Origin: Crocinitomicaceae bacterium
Lineage (GTDB): Bacteria > Bacteroidota > Bacteroidia > Flavobacteriales_D > Sanyastnellaceae
NCBI GenBank assembly: GCA_020848015.1
Contig: JADLBA010000016.1
Coordinates: 1-11,246 of the forward strand
Length of the DNA: 11,246 nt
Reading direction: 5' to 3'
The notes under the pieces were generated by a model. It was given only the letters and a program-made list of their open reading frames with translations, was not told where the DNA came from and made no database searches. The position numbers were made by a program, and so were the translations under genes. Shown one piece after another: positions 5,686 to 11,246 of this stretch (the first letter of the stretch is position 1; each line of letters begins with the position of its first letter).

Positions 5686-8480
5686 TCTTCCATTTCTTTC
5701 CATGATTGCCTGCTGTTTTGTTTTCTGAAATACTCTTCCAACGCTTTTTTTCCAAAACGGCAAAATGCTGCGGGAGTCACGATAATATCGAGGAGCGTGG
5801 AGGAGATAAGTCCTCCGAGGATAACTGTAGCAACCGGATAGAGTATTTCCTTTCCAGGAGCCTGCGAATCCAACGTCAGCGGAATCAATGCCAGAGCAGC
5901 AACCAGCGCTGTCATCATTACCGGCACAAGACGCTCTAACGAACCGCGAACGATCATCTTTTTTGAAAATTCTTCTCCTTCATGCTCTATCAGGTGTATA
6001 TAATGAGAGATCATCATAATACCATTCCGCGAAGCAATTCCGGTAAGAGTAATAAATCCGACAAGGGTAGCAATGGAAAAAACTCCTCCGGTGAGCCAAA
6101 CGGCAATTACGCTCCCGATAAGTGCCAGCGGAATATTGATCATCACCTGTATCGCAATTCTCCACGATCCGAAATGAGAAAAGAGCACGAGAAAAATTCC
6201 ACAAGCGGAAAGAAGACTTAGCCAGAAAATATCTCTGCCTGCAACTTGTTGTGCTTCATACTGACCTCCATAGGAGAGATAGGATCCATCAGGCAGACTT
6301 AATTCCTTTAATCGCTCTTTTATTTCTTCCACCGTAGTGCCAATGTCTCTCCCGTTCACATTGCAACTGATCGCTATTTTACGCTGTGTATTTTCATGAG
6401 AAATATTATTGACGGAATAGGTATATTCAATATCTGCAATCCGCTCAAGAGGAATAAGTGTTCCATCGGGCGCGTCCACAAGAGTCTGCCGGATATTTTC
6501 TATATTGGTTCTCCCTTCGTCGGTGGTGCGCAGTAGAATATCAAATGATTTCTGTCCATCAATAATTTGACCGGTTACTTTTCCGTTGTAAAAAATTTCG
6601 AGATCAGAAGCTACCTTCCCGCTTTGTAATCCATACCGTTTCAACGCTTCGCGATCAATTTTTATCCGTAGTTGTGGAACCATTTGTATTCGCTCGATCT
6701 GGACATCGGTAGTCCCTTCAACCGACTGCACAAGCGAAGAAATTTTCGTGGCATTCTGCCTCATTTCATTCAGATCATTTCCAAAAAGCAGAATAGCCAC
6801 CTGAGCACGCACTCCGCTCAGCAAGTGTTCTACCCTGTGTGAAATAGGCTGTCCGACTGATACCGTAACTCCCTGTATTATTTTCATCTGCCGTCTGATA
6901 TCAGCAATGATCTCATCACGGCTACGCTCTATGTTTTCTTTCAGCTTAACCTCAATTTCACTGTTGCTGACAGGTTCAGTATGCTCATCGAGTTCAGCAC
7001 GTCCGGTTCTGCGACTGGTGTACTCAACTTCAGGAATCCGCAAAATCATTTCTTCAGCCAGTTTGCCAATGCGATTGCTCTCATCGAGAGAAGTACCGGA
7101 GGGTGCATAGAGATTAATTGTAAAACTTCCTTCGTTGAATGGGGGAAGAAATTCCGTTCCGAAAAAGGGTATAACAGCCACCGAAATAATAAACAATCCT
7201 ATAGCGGCAAAGAGAATTTTACCAGGATACTGAAGCGTTTTTTTCAGTATCTGCTCATCTTTTCTTTTCAGCCATCGCACGATTATACTCTCTTTTTCAG
7301 TAATATTTTTCTTCGTCTTTACAAGGAGGAACGAACAAAGAGCAGGAGTAACGGTAAGCGAGACAATGAGGGAAGCAATAATGCTCGTTCTATAGGAAAT
7401 TCCCAGTGGGGCAAATATTTTTCCTTCAATTCCCTGAAGATAGAAGAGAGGAAGAAATACCAACACTACAATAATCGTTGCGTAAACAATAGAATTTCGC
7501 ACTTCGCTGCTCGCTTTGTAAATGACTCTTAGTGGTGAGTCAGGCTTTTCTTTCAGCCGGTTTTCGCGCAGCCTTCGCAATACATTTTCCACATCTACAA
7601 TGGCATCGTCCACCAATTCACCAATGGCAATAGCAAGCCCTCCGAGTGTCAGTGTATTGATCGAAATATCAAAAAGCCTGAAAACAATGGCCGTAATCAC
7701 TATAGACAGCGGGATTGCAGTAAGTGTAATCACCGTTGTTCTGAAGTTGAGAAGAAAGAGAAACAGAACAATAACCACGAGAATAAAACCATCTCTCAAG
7801 GCATCTTCTACATTGCCGACGGAGCGGGTAATAAAATCTTTTTGCTGAAAAATTTCAGGATTTACAACAACATCGCTAGGAAGCGATGTCTTTAATTCTT
7901 TGAGTGCTTCTGTAACTTGATCTGTCAGCAACACCGTATTTGCTTCAGGCTGTTTCTCTACTGTCAGTATAACTGCGGGCTTCCCATTCATTCCCGCATC
8001 TCCTCTTTTAATTTGTGCGCCGAACCGGACTTCTGCGACTTGGGAGAGCATTACGGGCCTGCCATCTCCGTTTTCAAGTACGGTATTTTTCAAGTCCTCC
8101 AAGCTGCCTGCCCTCGCAACATTGCGGATAAAAACTTCAGACCCGTAGCGATCAAAAAAACCGCCGGTTGTATTATTGCTCGTAAGTCTGAGAGCGCGTT
8201 CAACATCATCAATGGTCAGCGAATACTGCTTCAGCCGCTGCGACGAAACAAGCACCTGGTATTGCAAGCGCTCTCCACCGATAGAAATTACCTGGCTAAC
8301 TCCCCTGATTGACATCAGTCGCCGGCGAATCGTAAAATCTGCAAGTGTGCGTAACTCAGCGGGAGATGTACTATCAGCCGACAGTGAAATTGACATGATT
8401 TGCCCCATGATGCTGCTGACGGGGCCCATAACCGGTGTAATACCTTCCGGCAGTTGGACGGTTTGCAGTTTTTCTGCTAC
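5682..8480 (-). CDS. Heavy-metal RND efflux pump (CzcA/CusA family), main part after an in-frame stop
   Basis: This is the inner-membrane proton-driven metal transporter of the operon, continuing in the same frame from the N-terminal fragment across a TGA at 8483-8481. Including that codon the full frame (8807-5682) is 1041 codons, the normal size for this family. Family marks are intact: VAEKLQTVQLPEG right after the stop, the porter-domain segment VILTVEKQPEANT, the TM4 block GGLAIAIGELVDDAIVDVEN with the proton-relay Asp (codon 400 of the full frame), the paired six-helix halves, and the C-terminal LVGFITLTGIASRNGIMMISHY. The periplasmic loop reads SHRVEHLLSGVRAQVA; by eye, the three Met ligands of E. 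coli CusA are not conserved and His occupies the M672 position. The nearest in-frame ATG after the stop is 8429, which would leave a 915-residue product lacking the first membrane helix. Whether this is expressed, read through, or dead is unknown. Confidence 0.88.
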   Translation of the reverse strand, partial: VAEKLQTVQLPEGITPVMGPVSSIMGQIMSISLSADSTSPAELRTLADFTIRRRLMSIRGVSQVISIGGERLQYQVLVSSQRLKQYSLTIDDVERALRLTSNNTTGGFFDRYGSEVFIRNVARAGSLEDLKNTVLENGDGRPVMLSQVAEVRFGAQIKRGDAGMNGKPAVILTVEKQPEANTVLLTDQVTEALKELKTSLPSDVVVNPEIFQQKDFITRSVGNVEDALRDGFILVVIVLFLFLLNFRTTVITLTAIPLSIVITAIVFRLFDISINTLTLGGLAIAIGELVDDAIVDVENVLRRLRENRLKEKPDSPLRVIYKASSEVRNSIVYATIIVVLVFLPLFYLQGIEGKIFAPLGISYRTSIIASLIVSLTVTPALCSFLLVKTKKNITEKESIIVRWLKRKDEQILKKTLQYPGKILFAAIGLFIISVAVIPFFGTEFLPPFNEGSFTINLYAPSGTSLDESNRIGKLAEEMILRIPEVEYTSRRTGRAELDEHTEPVSNSEIEVKLKENIERSRDEIIADIRRQMKIIQGVTVSVGQPISHRVEHLLSGVRAQVAILLFGNDLNEMRQNATKISSLVQSVEGTTDVQIERIQMVPQLRIKIDREALKRYGLQSGKVASDLEIFYNGKVTGQIIDGQKSFDILLRTTDEGRTNIENIRQTLVDAPDGTLIPLERIADIEYTYSVNNISHENTQRKIAISCNVNGRDIGTTVEEIKERLKELSLPDGSYLSYGGQYEAQQVAGRDIFWLSLLSACGIFLVLFSHFGSWRIAIQVMINIPLALIGSVIAVWLTGGVFSIATLVGFITLTGIASRNGIMMISHYIHLIEHEGEEFSKKMIVRGSLERLVPVMMTALVAALALIPLTLDSQAPGKEILYPVATVILGGLISSTLLDIIVTPAAFCRFGKKALEEYFRKQNSRQSWKEMEE

Positions 8481-8807
8481 TCACTGGCGGGCGCGATAAA
8501 TATCCGTTTCCCAACTAAGCTCAACATATACCAGCCCGATTCCAATACCTGAGTTGCTTCTTACAGACTCTGCTCCCGGCGCACCATTGAGTGCTGTTTC
8601 GACCGGTAGTACCACCTGGCTTTCTATCTCTTCAGGAGCCATACCATTGGCTTCGAGAAAGATCGTAACCCGCGGGCGGTTGAGGTCGGGCAATACGTCC
8701 ACCGGCAGACCGATGATCGTGATCACACCATAAACCAATACAAGCGCTGCTGCTGCAACAACAAATAGCCTGTTTTGTATGGATACCTGAATGATTCGAT
8801 CCAGCAT
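8481..8807 (-). CDS. Heavy-metal RND efflux pump, N-terminal fragment ending at a premature TGA
   Basis: This encodes the first 108 residues of the CzcA/CusA-family pump. It contains the start MLDRIIQVSIQNRL, the first transmembrane helix (about 13-32), then GLPVDVLPDLNRPRVTIFLE, APEEIESQVVLPVE, NGAPGAESVRS and LSWETDIYRARQ. These are the expected opening motifs of heavy-metal RND pumps, in order and undamaged. It ends at TGA (8483-8481) where family members continue RQxVxEKL; the bases after the stop read exactly VAEKL in the same frame, so this is a nonsense codon, not a frameshift. The fragment alone cannot transport. The ATG at 8807 is preceded by a purine-rich stretch and, about 50 bases upstream, a promoter-like box. 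Confidence 0.88.
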   Translation of the reverse strand: MLDRIIQVSIQNRLFVVAAAALVLVYGVITIIGLPVDVLPDLNRPRVTIFLEANGMAPEEIESQVVLPVETALNGAPGAESVRSNSGIGIGLVYVELSWETDIYRARQ

Positions 8808-8853
8808 TGCAGCTCTTCTCTCTTTTTTTCTTAAAACATTATTCCTGCAGTTT

Positions 8854-8861
8854 CAAACTTA
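8854..8861 (-). promoter_or_regulatory. Candidate Bacteroidota -7 promoter element upstream of the pump
   Basis: On the minus strand these bases read TAAGTTTG, an exact fit to the Bacteroidota -7 consensus TAnnTTTG. It lies in the 103-base gap between the lipoprotein gene and the pump and would give a leader of about 40 bases. The -33 region is only a weak match. If real, the pump-channel-adaptor genes have their own promoter besides any read-through from the lipoprotein gene. Confidence 0.35.
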
Positions 8862-8910
8862 TGACTTAGATAAATATCCCTAATGCGATATTAAAATTTA
8901 CTTCACACAC

Positions 8911-9930
8911 TCAATGTTGATGATCGCCGTGTCCTTCTTCCTTATGCTCATGACCGGAATGTATATTGCTTGAACCCTCTTTTACATCCATTACGAAATC
9001 AAATGTGTAGAGTTCTCCCTTGTATTTCACCTGCACCCAGCCACGATAAAATCCTGGATGACTCACTTGAAAATGCAGATCGAGGAAATTGTTATCAACG
9101 TCGGGGTGAACGTGAACAAATTCTTTATCGCTTACAGCGATCACTACCATGTGCGCCTTCGCTTCGAGGTAATCATCCAGTTCGCTTGCGCTGAGCGGTT
9201 TTCCATTATATGCAAGTTTTCCTTCAACGTGCAATTCTTCGCCAGAGAAGAATGTTCCTCCTTCTGGCTTTAATTCAATTGTCATATTCCCACTTGCGGT
9301 ACGAAGCGACTCTTTTGTCCATTTTTTTGGTGCCGCTTCTTTTCCCGTGATGTGCAAAGGCAGTTTTTCTACGCGGCCGTCAGTGCCCGTCGGGCGGTAA
9401 TCAGCAAATAGTATATAATCGCCACCTGAAGCGAAATGCGTTGAACTTCCTCCCTTTGGCAGTTTTGCAGACTCAATGCTGCTTTTCACCTCTAATTTGT
9501 AGGAACCATCAGCTTGGTATTCAGGATGCACGTGGTCAAAAAATGCAAGATCATTACTGACACTGATAATGTGTATCTTTTCTCCGTGTACTGCATCTAA
9601 CGGGACTTTCTCATTACTTCCTTTTATGAATGGTGTAAAAAAAAGCACTCCGTCGTTTTCCGCATTTAGTTGTGCGGGGGTGGAATGCATCCGCATTTCA
9701 TAATTAGGAGCAACTGTTGTTTTCTCTATCGGCTCCAAATCCATTCCGCATTTGGGGCATTTGTCTCCTTTATGACCTGTAACCTCGGGGTGCATAGGGC
9801 AGGCATAATCATGGTGATGATCTGCGTGAACATCGCTTTCTTTGCGTGCTTTGTCCGCTGCTGAGTTATTACATCCGCTGTTAAGCGAAAAAATGCAGAA
9901 GGCGGAAAGAATAAATATTACCGTTTTCAT
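8911..9930 (-). CDS. Metal-binding lipoprotein: HMBD domain plus two HVHP modules and His-rich tail
   Basis: This 339-residue exported protein probably binds metal in the periplasm or at the outer membrane. The N-terminus has a hydrophobic signal ending LNSGC, so Cys20 is a likely lipidation site with a slightly unusual lipobox (Asn at -3). A His run (VHADHHHD, 34-41) leads into a heavy-metal-binding domain at 42-68, YACPMHPEV...GDKCPKCGMDLEP, with ligands C44, H47, C58 and C61; the same module occurs in some metal-efflux adaptors and copper ATPases. Two related modules follow, 115-182 with IISVSNDLAFFDHVHP and 255-305 with VVIAVSDKEFVHVHP. The C-terminus (324-339) is about 40% His. The gene lies 103 bases upstream of the pump in the same direction, pointing to metal capture or hand-off for the exporter. 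The function is inferred from domains and context; I know of no named gene for it. Confidence 0.85.
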   Translation of the reverse strand: MKTVIFILSAFCIFSLNSGCNNSAADKARKESDVHADHHHDYACPMHPEVTGHKGDKCPKCGMDLEPIEKTTVAPNYEMRMHSTPAQLNAENDGVLFFTPFIKGSNEKVPLDAVHGEKIHIISVSNDLAFFDHVHPEYQADGSYKLEVKSSIESAKLPKGGSSTHFASGGDYILFADYRPTGTDGRVEKLPLHITGKEAAPKKWTKESLRTASGNMTIELKPEGGTFFSGEELHVEGKLAYNGKPLSASELDDYLEAKAHMVVIAVSDKEFVHVHPDVDNNFLDLHFQVSHPGFYRGWVQVKYKGELYTFDFVMDVKEGSSNIHSGHEHKEEGHGDHQH

Positions 9931-10282
9931 TTCAAAGTATTTTTTTATGCCATATCAATTACCCAGTCCATACTCTTGGCGACTATCGGGAAGTCTTCCT
10001 CTTTTGCATTACTGACAACTTTAACCCGGAGGATATTTTAGGCCGGCCAAAGTTAGCCGAATTCGGCCAACTGTGAGATGGCGGGGAAGTTTCTCAGATC
10101 ATTGCGAAAATACCCCCCGGAAAATTAGAAGAAAGGATATTCTATGGCAAATGATCGATGGGAATAATTGGAGCTCTGGAAGTTCAGCGCTGATCAAATC
10201 TGGACAGGACGGCAGGTAATGACTAGAAGGCTTCGCCACCCCTCATCTCTCCACAACCAATTATATCGGCAGTTGAAAAGAA
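9931..10282. other. 352-base gene-free gap between pirin and the metal lipoprotein
   Basis: No supported gene is present. The interval must hold the promoter of the lipoprotein gene. A weak minus-strand match to the Bacteroidota -7 box (TAAAGTTG, 10023-10016) lies about 85 bases before the lipoprotein start, just downstream of the palindrome cluster at 10038-10071. Around 10086-10154 the plus strand reads a short protein-like stretch, EVSQIIAKIPPGKLEERIFYGK, with no start codon and stops on both sides. It may be decayed coding sequence or chance. No clear terminator for pirin is seen. Confidence 0.4.
10038..10071. promoter_or_regulatory. Palindrome cluster, possible operator upstream of the metal genes
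   Basis: Two adjacent dyad-symmetric sites are visible: TTAGGCCGGCCAA (10038-10050, one central-flank mismatch) and GTTAGCCGAATTCGGCCAAC (10052-10071, one mismatched pair in 10-base arms). CGGCCAA appears in both (10044-10050 and 10064-10070). The cluster sits 108-141 bases upstream of the lipoprotein start, where a regulator operator would be expected. No candidate regulator gene is in the window, so this is an inference from symmetry and position. Confidence 0.4.
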
Positions 10283-10996
10283 TCACTTCATCGGTACTTC
10301 CATCAACAACAATCTTGCGTTGCAATCGGCATTTATTATCAGTTCTTTCGTCTCCTGTATGCCCATACCATCTCTTTCATTCAGCGACTGCTCGTTGATC
10401 GAGACATCTCCTTTGATTACAAATGCATATACTCCGTTGGTATCTGGTTGTTTCAATTGATAGATTACTGTGGCACCTTTAGAAAACTCACCGAGGTTGA
10501 ACCACGCACTTTGGTGAATCCAGACACCCTCATCGTCAGGATTGGGAGAAACTAATTGGCGGAATACATTCGGGATGCAAGCGGGCAATTTCATCTGATC
10601 ATAGCGGGGCTGTACATCGGTTTTATCAGGGAAAACCCATATCTGTAGCAGTTTCAACTCCTCCTCCTTGCTGCCATTGATCTCACTATGCTGTATTCCG
10701 GTACCTGCGCTCATCACCTGAATTTCCCCGCTGGAGATAACGCCACTGTTGCCCAGACTATCTTTATGAGCCAACTTTCCAGCCAGCGGAATGGTGATGA
10801 TCTCCATATTGTCGTGAGGATGAGTTCCGAATCCCATGCCCGGAGCAATGGTATCATCGTTCAATACCCGCAATGTCCCGAATTGTACCCTTTCCGGGTG
10901 ATAATAATTGGCAAATGAAAATGTATGACGGGCGTTTAGCCAGCCATGGTCGGCATGCCCCCGTGTGGCAGCTCTATGAATGATTATATTTTCCAT
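10283..10996 (-). CDS. Pirin family protein (YhhW-like bicupin, possible quercetin 2,3-dioxygenase)
   Basis: This cytoplasmic two-cupin protein of 237 residues is close in length to E. coli YhhW (231). The first cupin carries the family signature GFGTHPHDNMEIITIPLAG and later MSAGTGIQHSEIN; His59, His61, His103 and Glu105 form the expected single-metal site. The N-terminus has the usual RGHADHGWLNARHTFSFANYY. YhhW-type pirins can cleave quercetin in vitro, but their cellular role is mostly unknown, and the second cupin lacks an obvious metal site here, as is typical. The ATG at 10996 starts right at the conserved N-terminus. The gene points the same way as the metal genes but is separated from them by 352 bases, so no functional link is implied. 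Confidence 0.92.
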   Translation of the reverse strand: MENIIIHRAATRGHADHGWLNARHTFSFANYYHPERVQFGTLRVLNDDTIAPGMGFGTHPHDNMEIITIPLAGKLAHKDSLGNSGVISSGEIQVMSAGTGIQHSEINGSKEEELKLLQIWVFPDKTDVQPRYDQMKLPACIPNVFRQLVSPNPDDEGVWIHQSAWFNLGEFSKGATVIYQLKQPDTNGVYAFVIKGDVSINEQSLNERDGMGIQETKELIINADCNARLLLMEVPMK

Positions 10997-11042
10997 TTTT
11001 TTCTATAATTTGATACAAAATTGCAGATTTCCGCGAAGTGTT

Positions 11043-11246
11043 TCATTGATCCCGGTCCATGTGGATATCGGGGTTATGACAGTCAATACTGAATTGACTT
11101 ACTTTTAACTTCAATTGACACATAGAATATTCATTGCGATTCATGCAACGTCCAATTTCACCGGTGAGTACGAGGTCATTACCCTGTATTTCCCTCAATT
11201 TCAAAGAATTTCTATAAGTGCATAAAGAGGAAGTAAATAGAATCAA
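11043..11246 (-). CDS. Unidentified partial reading frame at the window edge
   Basis: The minus-strand frame is open from the window end to a TGA at 11045-11043 (67 codons, 5' end not in the window). The product contains LKLREIQGNDLVLTGEIG and CMNRNEYSMCQLKLKVSQF and ends HMDRDQ. I do not recognise the family. It has a mixed, protein-like composition with three spaced cysteines and no obvious membrane segment, and it lies 46 bases upstream of pirin in the same direction, so the two might be co-transcribed. It could be the C-terminus of a larger protein or a chance open frame; the true start is unknown. Confidence 0.35.
   Translation of the reverse strand: MILFTSSLCTYRNSLKLREIQGNDLVLTGEIGRCMNRNEYSMCQLKLKVSQFSIDCHNPDIHMDRDQ

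Noticed and set aside
6981..7532. 183-codon plus-strand frame inside the pump gene
   Set aside because: It is antisense to strongly conserved pump sequence and resembles no protein family; low-complexity Ser/Asn-rich shadow.
8481..8483. Selenocysteine insertion or a TGA-reassigned genetic code
   Set aside because: RND pumps have no selenocysteine at this site, no SECIS-like hairpin stands out just downstream, and TGA is used as an ordinary stop for other genes here.
8430..8510. Frameshift as the cause of the split pump
   Set aside because: Both halves are in the same frame and the intervening bases translate to the expected family sequence, so a nonsense codon is the right description.

Overview
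The window looks like a piece of a Bacteroidota chromosome, probably from the Chitinophagales/Sphingobacteriales side. The base composition is moderate. Several exported proteins have a signal peptide ending in Ala followed by a mature Gln, which is common in Bacteroidota. One promoter-like site fits the Bacteroidota TAnnTTTG element, and the transposase relics are of types frequent in this phylum. The species cannot be named from the sequence.

Layout. Positions 1-396 (minus strand) hold two abutting transposase relics, an IS91-type middle segment and an IS66-type C-terminus. Positions 583-2633 (plus strand) hold two tandem paralogous secreted proteins. Each has a signal peptide, a roughly 110-residue N-terminal domain and a long glycine-rich tail of the kind that can form polyglycine-II helices, and a strong rho-independent terminator follows the second. 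Positions 2810-8807 (minus strand) hold a heavy-metal RND efflux operon in the order pump - outer-membrane channel - periplasmic adaptor, with ATGA stop/start overlaps at both junctions. Just upstream, at 8911-9930 on the same strand, is a probable lipoprotein with a heavy-metal-binding zinc-ribbon-like domain, two HVHP-bearing modules and a His-rich tail. After a 352-base gene-free gap holding a palindrome cluster comes a pirin-family cupin (10283-10996, minus). An unidentified reading frame on the same strand runs off the window end.

How the genes work together. The pump, channel and adaptor would form a tripartite complex exporting metal ions across both membranes, and the upstream lipoprotein and the His-rich parts of the adaptor look like periplasmic metal-binding components. 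The pump gene is interrupted by one in-frame TGA at codon 109. The reading frame and family conservation continue on both sides of it, so the locus is either recently inactivated, a sequencing error, or expressed by readthrough or re-initiation. No metal-responsive regulator gene is present in the window.

The least-explained content is the glycine-rich paralogue pair, followed by the composite adaptor with two export/membrane segments in its N-terminal half, and the interrupted pump.
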